DNA of 8,107 bases from Pseudopedobacter saltans (GCA_003241175.1 QFOI01000143.1:1-8107); one strand, 5' to 3'. Counted from the first letter of the stretch, positions 1-5,485 are shown. Notes: a model not told the origin generated them from the letters alone. Numbers and translations: made by a program.

Positions 1-198
1 GCCGTTGTGTCTTGATACAAAGAAAGCGCTATGTTTTGGCTACTTTGAGTTTGGGTAAAAGATATTTTTGGGCAACACAGTAAAAGGCAAAAAATAGAAA
101 CACGGATCCAGTTAATGTTCAAAATGGTTTTCATCAACGATCCTTCTGGATATTGTAAGGGTTGTAGGGTTTGTTTTTCCAGACAAGATTGAGTTGAG

Positions 199-232
199 CA
201 AACAGGAAATGCCTAAGCACATTTCCTGTTTG
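199..232 (-). terminator. Strong hairpin, probable terminator of the 242-841 gene
   Basis: A perfect 13-bp inverted repeat (CAAACAGGAAATG at 199-211, CATTTCCTGTTTG at 220-232) surrounds an 8-base loop. It lies 9 bases beyond the stop of the minus-strand gene. The base-paired TTT of the stem is followed on the minus strand by GCTCAAC, so there is no free U-tract. It may therefore act as a transcript-end stabiliser rather than a classical intrinsic terminator. Confidence 0.7.
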
Positions 233-241
233 TCGGAAAGA

Positions 242-841
242 TTAATCTTGTATTGCTGACACAATCACATTGACGGAATAGTCTCCGTTAGGTGTGTTGA
301 GTGGCAAAGTACCTGTAGTGAAATTCAATGTAGCTGATTTTGCTGTCAATGATGCAGGTGCTGCAGATATTAGTTTGGAACCTGCATTGCTCTGGCTGGT
401 GCTTGATGTTGATTTAGTCAATGCTGTTGGCGATGTCACCGCAGAGCCCCCAACACCGTTGTTGGTTACTTTGGCATACAATTGTACATTGCTTGATCCA
501 GAACCGATATTGATCTTGTTGGAACCGGATTGTAAGTAAGCTTGGTCCACTCCTGCAAATACACTAAATGATTTGGTAGATGCGATGCTGAAAGTGGCAT
601 TTCCTAAGTTAAGACCATTTTTCCATTCGTCGATGGTGTTAGCACAACTAGAAAGGCTTTCGCAATTGTCGCAAGTCATTTTAAGTACATTGGCCAAAGA
701 GACAGTGACGGGTGTTGTACAGTTGTCATAAGTGTTGGCCGTACATCCAGTACAATTGTCTGGTGCTTTTTTGTCTGCTTGTGCGTTAGCTACTGCGATG
801 GATCCGATTACAGCTACTGCTGCGATAAAAAACTTTTTCAT
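242..841 (-). CDS. Sec-exported hypothetical protein with N-terminal cysteine cluster
   Basis: A 199-residue protein with a clear signal peptide: MKK, a hydrophobic core at residues 4-18 and a probable signal peptidase I cut after ANA (20/21). There is no lipobox cysteine, so it should be free in the periplasm or further exported. The mature N-terminus carries six cysteines in two similar groups, C30-x2-C33-x7-C41 and C57-x2-C60-x5-C66, with none afterwards, which suggests disulfide-bonded loops. The rest (residues 75-199) is rich in Ser, Thr, Asn, Gly and Val with alternating polarity. It ends in a strand-like NGDYSVNVIVSAIQD, as expected of a beta-sandwich. It resembles, from memory only, secreted Bacteroidota proteins in the style of DUF4402 or fimbrial subunits; no function can be assigned. 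The gene has its own promoter (879-886) and terminator hairpin (199-232), so it is probably monocistronic and diverges from the sensory operon. Confidence 0.85.
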   Translation of the reverse strand: MKKFFIAAVAVIGSIAVANAQADKKAPDNCTGCTANTYDNCTTPVTVSLANVLKMTCDNCESLSSCANTIDEWKNGLNLGNATFSIASTKSFSVFAGVDQAYLQSGSNKINIGSGSSNVQLYAKVTNNGVGGSAVTSPTALTKSTSSTSQSNAGSKLISAAPASLTAKSATLNFTTGTLPLNTPNGDYSVNVIVSAIQD

Positions 842-878
842 TTGTTTTTGTTTTAAAGGATTAGAAATTTTAACAGTC

Positions 879-886
879 CAAAAGTA
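879..886 (-). promoter_or_regulatory. Bacteroidota -7 box for the secreted-protein gene
   Basis: Read on the minus strand this is TACTTTTG, an exact match to the Bacteroidota -7 consensus TAnnTTTG. It lies 37 bases upstream of the ATG, so transcription would start near 870-875 with a leader of about 30 bases. No clear TTG -33 element is present. An AACTG/CAGTT inverted pair (906-910 and 920-924) covers the place where it should be, which suggests activator-dependent or repressible expression. Confidence 0.6.
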
Positions 887-905
887 GAAGCGTGCATAAA
901 AAAAT

Positions 906-1073
906 AACTGGGTCGTCGTCAGTTTGGAAAATGGATTTTGGTCAACTTAGTCGTAACTAAATCAACTTGTCGTTTTTCCAAAATGCTAAATATTTAATAG
1001 TTAATAGATTAAGTGTCGCAAGTGTCTAATATTAACAAGTTGACCGTCGTCAACTTGGGGGAAAATAAGTTGA
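906..1073. promoter_or_regulatory. Cluster of TCAACTT motifs, probable operator array in divergent intergenic region
   Basis: Five exact copies of TCAACTT lie within 132 bases: plus-oriented at 942-948, 962-968 and 1050-1056, minus-oriented at 1037-1043 and 1067-1073. The first two continue as TCAACTTAGTCG and TCAACTTGTCG and start exactly 20 bases apart, two helical turns. TCAACTTA at 942-949 has its exact inverse at 1066-1073. Related pieces occur at the edges: GTCGTCAGTTTG (915-926) and TTGACCG (1108-1114). An inverted pair TTTGGAAAA (923-931) and TTTTCCAAA (974-982) brackets the first two copies. Chance would give far less than one copy of a given 7-mer here. The region lies between divergent promoters, so it is best read as binding sites for a dimeric regulator. 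The regulator's identity is unknown; the LuxR-type regulator at 3445-4113 is a candidate. Confidence 0.6.
1036..1057. repeat. Perfect 9-bp inverted repeat within the operator cluster
   Basis: CAAGTTGAC (1036-1044) and GTCAACTTG (1049-1057) are perfect inverted arms around the 4-base centre CGTC. A second, weaker palindrome, TTAGT-CGTA-ACTAA (947-960), has the same 4-base spacing and a similar CGT centre. This two-fold symmetry with a 4-base spacer fits a dimeric DNA-binding protein better than a terminator, because no T-tract follows. Confidence 0.7.
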
Positions 1074-1162
1074 AAAAAAATTAATTTTTTTTGAAAAATG
1101 TTTTTTATTGACCGCTTTTATTAATTTTAATGGTTGCAAATAACCTTAAATCAATAACCCAT

Positions 1163-1657
1163 ATGAACAACAACACAGTAAGTTTACAGAATGCAAAAGA
1201 ACATATCCACAATTGGCATGAATTCTATGCAGAAATGATTAATTCCTTGCCACAAGACGAGAAAAACCCTAGACCAACCATTGTTGCGGGGGACAAAAAC
1301 GTATTTCGTGGTTTTTTTGTCAAACTAAAAGACCTAATCGGTATCAAAGAACTCATCGAAGCGTACTTGAAAATTAATGGTACTAATGAGATAGATCCTG
1401 ACAAGATAGGGATACGTATCTATCTGGCTAAAGATCTCCGTTACAAAAAGGAAGAAGAAAATATGCACACACTATTAGTGCCGGTAATAGGAGGGAAGGA
1501 TCTTATCAATCTTAAGTTGTGTATTAACGACTATTCCTGTGATGCCAAACAAGGAGAACCGGAATCTACTATTGAAGGAACAACGATTTTTGATTTTACA
1601 ACACCTTGTCCCAGTACTTGTGATAAAACTAGTCCGCTATATGATGGAGCTGTATAG
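1163..1657 (+). CDS. Uncharacterised soluble protein with C-terminal CPSTCD motif
   Basis: A protein of 164 residues from ATG 1163. An upstream in-frame ATG at 1130 would add 11 residues (MVANNLKSITH). I prefer 1163 because a TAATTTTA box at 1122-1129 would place the RNA start after 1130 and because MNNNTVSLQNAKEHIHNW looks like a natural N-terminus. There is no signal peptide or membrane helix. The N-terminal half is mixed helix (HNWHEFYAEM, LKDLIGIKELIEAYL). The middle has strand-like runs (IGIRIYLAKD, HTLLVPVIGG). The C-terminus has four cysteines: a CINDYSC segment, then TTPCPSTCDKTSPLY. Small Bacteroidota proteins ending in a DFxxPCPxxCDxxSPL-like motif are familiar to me as unnamed hypotheticals, often beside membrane or kinase genes; this is recollection, not a search. 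It is the first gene of a same-strand run (30-base gap to the 7TM gene), so a role in the same sensory pathway is inferred. A paired-cysteine metal site or redox switch is possible but unproven. Confidence 0.75.
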   Translation: MNNNTVSLQNAKEHIHNWHEFYAEMINSLPQDEKNPRPTIVAGDKNVFRGFFVKLKDLIGIKELIEAYLKINGTNEIDPDKIGIRIYLAKDLRYKKEEENMHTLLVPVIGGKDLINLKLCINDYSCDAKQGEPESTIEGTTIFDFTTPCPSTCDKTSPLYDGAV

Positions 1658-1687
1658 TTTCCCATGTTAATCTAATCGCATTATGAA

Positions 1688-2323
1688 ATGAGAAATATTT
1701 ATATGGGACTTATCATTCCCTCTATTGTACTATTTCCAATTATTATTGCATTGTATAATCGTAAGTATTGGCTCGTTTTTGTACGTATGGTCTTTTTTTA
1801 TCTTTTATTTTCTTTGTTTTTTATTGTGTTTTCATTGGTTACTAATAATTTGTATATAAACAATTTACCAATTCTACATTTATATACGGTTTTGGAATTT
1901 ATTATTATATGCATGCTTTTTCGAAGCTTTACAGAGAAAAAAAAAGACCATTATTTTTTTACTTACTTGGCTTTTTTGTTTGTGTTATTTGCTATCGCCT
2001 ATGTTGTGTTAACCAATAGTCTATATAGATTTAACACTTGGCCACGTTTTATTGGAAGTTTAATTATTGTTTTTTGCTGTATCTATTTTCTAATAAAGGA
2101 ATTGGTTAATGAAAAAAAAGAAAAACTTACATTTAAAACAATTATTTTATTTGGGTTGATGCTATATTTTTCTAGTTCTTCTATTTTATTTGGAATGTCG
2201 CAACTGTTGATTGGAAAAAGTTCAGCATTCACTCTTTTAGTATGGAACATCCATGCAACAATTTTAGCGATCATGTATTTGATGTTTGCTTGGGCATTTT
2301 TACAGCTAAAAAAAGAGAAGTGA
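1688..2323 (+). CDS. Seven-helix integral membrane protein, probable sensor partner of the histidine kinase
   Basis: A 211-residue protein made almost entirely of membrane helices, at about residues 6-24, 28-52, 61-80, 89-110, 117-139, 148-172 and 180-205. Positive charges concentrate in the first, third and fifth loops (NRK, EKKKD, NEKKEK) and at the C-terminus (KKEK). The positive-inside rule therefore gives N-out, C-in, the topology of 7TM receptors. No signal peptide or enzymatic motif is seen. WNIHA in helix 7 and HLYTVLEF in helix 3 are polar or aromatic patches that could line a ligand pocket. The stop overlaps the GTG start of the kinase (GTGA), so the two are translationally coupled and probably made in equal amounts. 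Inference: a detached sensory module that docks on the kinase helix. It could instead be a transporter-like protein. The DNA is very T-rich, as expected of hydrophobic codons. Confidence 0.85.
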   Translation: MRNIYMGLIIPSIVLFPIIIALYNRKYWLVFVRMVFFYLLFSLFFIVFSLVTNNLYINNLPILHLYTVLEFIIICMLFRSFTEKKKDHYFFTYLAFLFVLFAIAYVVLTNSLYRFNTWPRFIGSLIIVFCCIYFLIKELVNEKKEKLTFKTIILFGLMLYFSSSSILFGMSQLLIGKSSAFTLLVWNIHATILAIMYLMFAWAFLQLKKEK

Positions 2324-3102
2324 ATATTTATGCATACATTATAATAGGCATGTGTTCTTCGTTCCTTTTGTGTGCGGCTACGATCCTGTTTTATTTTCGG
2401 TATCGAAAAAATATTTTGGCAAAGCAATATGAAATGAAAACTGCCGAGCTTCAATACCAAAAAGATCTATTAAAAGCCTCTATCACTACACAGGAAGCGG
2501 AACGTAAAAGGATCGGGATGGATCTACATGACGAAGTCGGTTCCAAACTGTCCGCATTGCGACTATTGATAGAAAACTACGCGGATGTCAATACGGAACA
2601 ATTGAGCGAACAAGCATTTAACCAAAAATGCAAGTTCCATATTGACAATGTGATTACCAATGTCAGGAATATTTCACATGATCTTTCACCTGTCATTCGA
2701 GGCGGTTACGGTTTGTATGATATATTGATGGACTTTGCGGAAGATGTCAACAAATCCGGAAAGATAAATGTATTGGTAAAAGTGGATGAAGCCGCCGAAA
2801 ACACAACATTAGAGGATTTCGTGCAACTGAGTTTGTATCGGGTGATCGTCGAGTTACTAAACAATACGATAAAACATGCAGAAGCCAAACAAGCTGAAAT
2901 ACATTTTTCAGTATTGGACAATCAGTATATCCTCCAATACGATGACGACGGAAAAGGAATAGATACGGATCTTTCACATATCAAAAAAGGAATTGGATTT
3001 AAGAATATGGAAAGTCGGCTCGAAAGTATTGGAGCTAATTTTCAATTGATGCAAACGAATGAGCCAGGATTTCATCTGAAGATTAACCTGCCTTTGGTAT
3101 GA
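2320..3102 (+). CDS. Sensor histidine kinase, HisKA_3 (NarX/DesK-like) family
   Basis: A 260-residue protein from the GTG at 2320, which overlaps the upstream stop (GTGA) and is preceded by AAAAAAAGAGAA. The longer reading from ATG 2242 would add 26 residues that merely shadow the 7TM gene and push the helix inward, so I reject it. One membrane helix (residues about 4-26) is followed by a basic and coiled-coil stretch (27-60). The dimerisation/H-box ERKRIGMDLHDEVGSKL has phospho-acceptor His70. The HATPase domain shows the N-box ELLNNTIKH (178-186), the D-box DDDGKGI (208-214) and the glycine box GIGFKNMESRL (224-234). All essential residues are present, so it should be an active kinase. There is no extracellular sensor domain, so input must come through the helix, presumably from the coupled 7TM protein. 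The natural partner is the NarL-type regulator at 3445, from which it is parted by a repeat-filled gap. Confidence 0.93.
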   Translation: MNIYAYIIIGMCSSFLLCAATILFYFRYRKNILAKQYEMKTAELQYQKDLLKASITTQEAERKRIGMDLHDEVGSKLSALRLLIENYADVNTEQLSEQAFNQKCKFHIDNVITNVRNISHDLSPVIRGGYGLYDILMDFAEDVNKSGKINVLVKVDEAAENTTLEDFVQLSLYRVIVELLNNTIKHAEAKQAEIHFSVLDNQYILQYDDDGKGIDTDLSHIKKGIGFKNMESRLESIGANFQLMQTNEPGFHLKINLPLV

Positions 3103-3106
3103 CGAG

Positions 3107-3155
3107 AAACCCTACCCTTATTCCCTCCCCTTTGAGGGGAAGGCTAGGGAGAGGT
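3107..3155 (+). repeat. Dispersed repeat type A, copy 1
   Basis: A 49-base element beginning 4 bases after the kinase stop. It matches the copy at 3304-3352 at 45 of 49 positions. The core is a short hairpin (CCCC, TTTGA, GGGG) between a CCCTTATTCCC left arm and a TAGGGAGAGGT right end. The pyrimidine-left, purine-right structure resembles dispersed non-coding repeats common between Bacteroidota genes. The 342-base stretch 3103-3444 contains only such repeats and AT-rich spacers; I see no gene in it. Confidence 0.8.
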
Positions 3156-3177
3156 TTAATAACATTAAAGGGTATTT

Positions 3178-3270
3178 GAGATTGCTTCGTCATTCTTCCT
3201 CGCAATAACATTTGATTTTTTTAAATGCTAACAATATATCTACGTCATTGCGAGCAGAGCGAAGCAATCT
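3178..3270. repeat. REPIN-like pair of type B repeats in inverted orientation
   Basis: A minus-oriented copy (3178-3210; it contains AGATTGCTTCG and CTCGCAATAAC) and a plus-oriented copy (3241-3270; it contains GTCATTGCGAGC and CGAAGCAATCT) form inverted arms around about 30 AT-rich bases. An outer 11-bp stem (AGATTGCTTCG with CGAAGCAATCT) and an inner CTCGCAAT/ATTGCGAG stem can pair, with a mismatched bulge between. The form CATTGCGAGC...GAAGCAATCT is a widely dispersed bacterial REP-type sequence. Two REPs in inverted orientation are the arrangement called a REPIN, normally moved in trans by a RAYT transposase; none is visible here. Confidence 0.75.
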
Positions 3271-3303
3271 AAAAAAAGTGAATATGCATTGATTAAGAAC
3301 GAA

Positions 3304-3352
3304 AACCCCCACCCTTATTCCCTCCCCTTTGAGGGGAGGGTTAGGGAGAGGT
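3304..3352 (+). repeat. Dispersed repeat type A, copy 2
   Basis: A second copy of the 49-base element, the most regular one: the core reads CCTCCCC, TTTGA, GGGGAGG, a 7-bp stem. It differs from copy 1 at four positions. Both copies are followed by a similar AATAACAT sequence, which suggests that a larger unit was duplicated. Confidence 0.8.
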
Positions 3353-3371
3353 CAGAATAACATAATATTTC

Positions 3372-3401
3372 TACGTCATTGCAAGCAAAGCGAAGCAATC
3401 T
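3372..3401 (+). repeat. Dispersed repeat type B, third copy
   Basis: A 30-base element identical to 3241-3270 at 28 of 30 positions; both differences are G to A. The preceding bases are also alike (TATATC against TATTTC). It follows type A copy 2 at about 20 bases, so A and B alternate through the kinase-regulator gap. Confidence 0.8.
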
Positions 3402-3416
3402 CAAAACTTTGAAAAA

Positions 3417-3429
3417 TAAGGGAGAGGTC
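3417..3429 (+). repeat. Truncated right end of a type A repeat
   Basis: AGGGAGAGGTC at 3419-3429 is identical to the right end of type A copy 2 (3343-3353), but the hairpin core and left arm are missing. It ends only 15 bases before the response-regulator ATG. The regulator's leader is therefore made of repeat remnants, and any local promoter must lie inside repeats. Confidence 0.6.
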
Positions 3430-3444
3430 TAAAACGAATAGGTT

Positions 3445-4113
3445 ATGAATACAATTAATATAGCGCTAATCGATGACCAAGAACTGTTTAGAGATGGTAT
3501 GTCAGCACTGCTGGCAAGTGCTCCGGATTGCCAAGTAGTCATGCAAGCAGAAAACGGTGCAGTTTTTCTGGAGCAATTGGATAAAGCAGATCTGGTATTG
3601 CCACATATTGCATTAGTCGATCTGGAAATGCCCATCATGGACGGCATCGCCTTAAACGAACAACTACAAAAAAAGTATCCTACCATAAAAGTCATCATTC
3701 TTTCAAGTCATTCAAGAGAACGCTTGGTTGCACATATGATACAGTCGGGAGCAAGCGGTTATCTTCTGAAAAATAGTGACAAAGCGGAACTATTGATGGC
3801 TATTCGGATGGTGTACAGCAGTGGTTTTTACATCAATGCATATACCTTAAAATCTATCCAGACGCAGTCCTCTCAAAAAGACAACATCAAAAGCGTGGAC
3901 GGTATCGCCATAGATCTCACAGAAAGAGAAAAAGAAATATTGCAACTGGTCTGTCAGGAATACAGTAATGCAGAAATAGCCGAAAAACTTTTCCTTAGTC
4001 CACGCACAGTGGAGGGGCACCGAAACAACCTACTCGCCAAAACGGGTTGTCGCAACACCGCTGGTCTTGTCATATTTGCCGTCAAGTCTCATTTGTATGA
4101 TGTATTGAATTGA
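3445..4113 (+). CDS. NarL/FixJ-family response regulator (receiver + LuxR HTH)
   Basis: A 222-residue cytoplasmic two-component regulator. The receiver (residues 3-120) has the acidic pair D10-D11, phospho-acceptor D59 in VDLEMPIMDG, switch Ser87 (IILSS) and the conserved Lys109 (GYLLK), so it should be phosphorylatable. A linker (121-156) leads to the LuxR/GerE helix-turn-helix (157-217: LTEREKEILQLV, NAEIAEKLFLSPRTVEGHRNNLLAKTG in two parts), which binds DNA as a dimer once phosphorylated. HisKA_3 kinases usually pair with this class of regulator, and the kinase at 2320-3102 is the obvious partner. The 342-base gap filled with repeats is unusual for such a pair and suggests later insertion, or separate expression of the regulator. 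Type A repeats stand on both sides of the gene in opposite orientation. Its targets are unknown; the TCAACTT cluster and the hairpins before 4433 are candidates. Confidence 0.93.
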   Translation: MNTINIALIDDQELFRDGMSALLASAPDCQVVMQAENGAVFLEQLDKADLVLPHIALVDLEMPIMDGIALNEQLQKKYPTIKVIILSSHSRERLVAHMIQSGASGYLLKNSDKAELLMAIRMVYSSGFYINAYTLKSIQTQSSQKDNIKSVDGIAIDLTEREKEILQLVCQEYSNAEIAEKLFLSPRTVEGHRNNLLAKTGCRNTAGLVIFAVKSHLYDVLN

Positions 4114-4130
4114 TAGTATCTGTTGTCAAA

Positions 4131-4164
4131 CTCCCTAGCCCCTCAAAGGAGGGAATAAGGGGGT
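4131..4164 (-). repeat. Dispersed repeat type A, inverted copy behind the response regulator
   Basis: Read on the minus strand it runs ACCCCCTTATTCCCTCC, TTTGAGGGG, CTAGGGAG, a shortened type A element. Compared with 3304-3352 it lacks bases in the hairpin core and the final AGGT. It starts 17 bases after the regulator's stop and faces the upstream copies, so the regulator gene lies between inverted repeats. Confidence 0.7.
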
Positions 4165-4250
4165 AAATCATTAAGGTAAAAACTGCATGCGTTGCATAAT
4201 GGTTTAAAACCACCAATTAGAAGGATTAAATATTTCCAATAACTAACAAT

Positions 4251-4266
4251 CAGGTAGAAATACCTG
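4251..4266. promoter_or_regulatory. CAGGTA-GAAA-TACCTG hairpin or operator
   Basis: A perfect 6-bp inverted repeat around GAAA, followed by TTTTTC. It is either the first of two tandem hairpins in a terminator region or a dimeric protein-binding site. It lies about 49 bases before the TACTTTTG box (4315-4322), a usual distance for an activator site. In the gene-free stretch 4114-4432 I see only the type A repeat, the two hairpins, the promoter box and an AT-rich leader. Confidence 0.5.
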
Positions 4267-4272
4267 TTTTTC

Positions 4273-4299
4273 AAAAAGGGGGTTTTCACCCTTTTTTTT
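4273..4299 (+). terminator. Rho-independent terminator-like hairpin with T-tract
   Basis: AAAAAGGG (4273-4280) pairs with CCCTTTTT (4289-4296) across an 8-base loop, or in a register with a GGGT-TTTC-ACCC centre, and is followed by further T residues up to 4299. It fits an intrinsic terminator for the upstream response-regulator transcript, 159 bases after its stop. The reverse strand also shows a T-run, so it could work both ways. An alternative operator role is discussed in the findings. Confidence 0.6.
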
Positions 4300-4314
4300 G
4301 TTATTGCTGCCATC

Positions 4315-4322
4315 TACTTTTG
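4315..4322 (+). promoter_or_regulatory. Bacteroidota -7 box for the receiver-Crp gene
   Basis: TACTTTTG matches the consensus TAnnTTTG exactly. The expected -33 position (about 4293-4297) falls in the T-tract of the hairpin and has no clean TTG; a TTTG at 4297-4300 is only 14 bases away. RNA would start near 4328, leaving an AT-rich leader of about 100 bases before the ATG at 4433. A weak -33 element suggests that an activator is needed. Confidence 0.5.
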
Positions 4323-4432
4323 TTTTGTGAAAGAGATAGACCGAAATAATAAGAAATTGGTCTTGTGTAACCGAAAAAGCAATAAATAGTATTTCATAGT
4401 TCCAACCCTAAACTTTTTAAATTGCCAAACCT

Positions 4433-5485
4433 ATGAAAAGCATTCTTGTTATCGAATACAATAGGTGTCAACGAAACCAACTGCATCATATTTTGTCAAA
4501 AGCCAACTATGATGTTGTATTGGCAGAATCTGTCAATATGGGAATAGAATTGTTGAAAACCGTAAGCCCCAATATGGTTCTTTGTTCCAATGCAAAAGCA
4601 GAAGTGGACGGTATTGAGATATACCAACATTTTGTAAGAGAGGGACTAGGAGCCGATTGTTCTTTTATACTCTTGTCTGATAATGTGGATTTTGAATTTG
4701 TGGAAAAAACATTAGAAGCTGGTATTGATGACATTATCCCTACACCTTTTTCCACGTCCCAACTATTAAGTGTAGTCGGCAATAAACTAAAGAATGATAC
4801 CCATCAGCATATCACACAAAAAAAAGAAGTGCAAATTTCTGAGGCAGAAAAAGAGTTCTGCAATTTTCAGTCTTTTGTGGATAACTATAAGTCAGTTTAC
4901 TATAGTAGCAAACAAGTCGTTTTTAGGGAAGGATGTTCTCAATCTTACGTTTATGTATTGAAACATGGTCTTGTCAAAGAATACGCTGTCAATGAAGATG
5001 GAAAAGAATTTATTTATAGTCTGTATGGTGATGGAGACTTGTTTGGACACTATACACTTTTCGAACCAGATCGTTATTTCTGTAGTGTGGCAACAGTTAA
5101 GGAATGCGAGATCGTACTTTTGCCTATTCAGGATGTTCAGGATTTTGTGTTGAGTAATCCTTTGGCTACCAAAAACCTGTTTAGGTTGATGAGTAAAAAT
5201 ATTATACAAAAGAAAAAGCGACTTTTAGAAGTCGCCTATAACTCTCTTTCCCAAAAAGTAGCGGAGTCACTTGTCTACTTGGAAGATAAGATGCAAAAAG
5301 ATACGGATTTCAAAAACTTCGGTATTCAGATAAGTAGAGATGATCTAGCGGCATTAAGTGGCGTGGCTACGGAATCGCTCATTAGGACACTTAAAGATTT
5401 TAAAGACCAAAATCTTATTGACCTCACAAGGTATTCCATTAAGATATTGGATCAACCTCGATTGAAAAAACTGCAAGCAGTATAA
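4433..5485 (+). CDS. Degenerate receiver fused to Crp/Fnr-family transcription regulator
   Basis: A 350-residue protein in three parts. Residues 1-120 have a receiver fold (ILVIEYNRCQRNQL... VDGIEIY... FILLS... AGIDDIIPTPF), but the phosphorylation chemistry is lost. The acidic pair is E8-Y9, the usual phospho-Asp position is Ser52 (MVLCSNAKAEVDG) and the conserved Lys is Thr104 (PTPF instead of TKPF). Residues 155-250 form a cNMP-binding-type beta-roll (VVFREG, YVLKHGLVKEYAV, GDGDLFGHYTLF), without the Arg-Ser/Thr pair of true cAMP binders. Residues 250-290 form the long dimer helix, and 297-345 a Crp-type HTH (ISRDDLAALSGVATESLIRTLKDF). Receiver-Crp fusions are a Bacteroidota family; this member should act as a DNA-binding regulator without phosphorylation, perhaps sensing through the receiver fold or the roll. 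It has no Fnr-type iron-sulfur cysteine cluster. It is probably a single-gene unit between a promoter at 4315 and a hairpin at 5513. Confidence 0.88.
   Translation: MKSILVIEYNRCQRNQLHHILSKANYDVVLAESVNMGIELLKTVSPNMVLCSNAKAEVDGIEIYQHFVREGLGADCSFILLSDNVDFEFVEKTLEAGIDDIIPTPFSTSQLLSVVGNKLKNDTHQHITQKKEVQISEAEKEFCNFQSFVDNYKSVYYSSKQVVFREGCSQSYVYVLKHGLVKEYAVNEDGKEFIYSLYGDGDLFGHYTLFEPDRYFCSVATVKECEIVLLPIQDVQDFVLSNPLATKNLFRLMSKNIIQKKKRLLEVAYNSLSQKVAESLVYLEDKMQKDTDFKNFGIQISRDDLAALSGVATESLIRTLKDFKDQNLIDLTRYSIKILDQPRLKKLQAV

Noticed and set aside
2..58. An open frame entering from the left edge and ending at 56-58, possibly the tail of an upstream gene.
   Set aside because: Only 18 residues are visible and they match no family that I recognise; other frames end equally early.
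115..192. A 25-codon plus-strand reading frame with a CKGCRVC motif.
   Set aside because: It has no ribosome-binding or promoter signal, and so short a frame can arise by chance. The three close cysteines are noted, but nothing else supports a gene.
2242..2319. An ATG at 2242 as the start of the histidine kinase.
   Set aside because: The added 26 residues lie inside the 7TM gene in another frame. The GTG at 2320 overlaps the stop and places the membrane helix at the N-terminus.
2083..2460. A 125-codon minus-strand frame opposite the 7TM and kinase genes.
   Set aside because: It is antisense to two well-supported genes and its translation shows no domain or codon pattern of its own.
3178..3401. 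A CRISPR array, because B-type units recur.
   Set aside because: The copies differ in orientation, are irregularly spaced, alternate with another repeat, and have no similar-length spacers or cas genes nearby.
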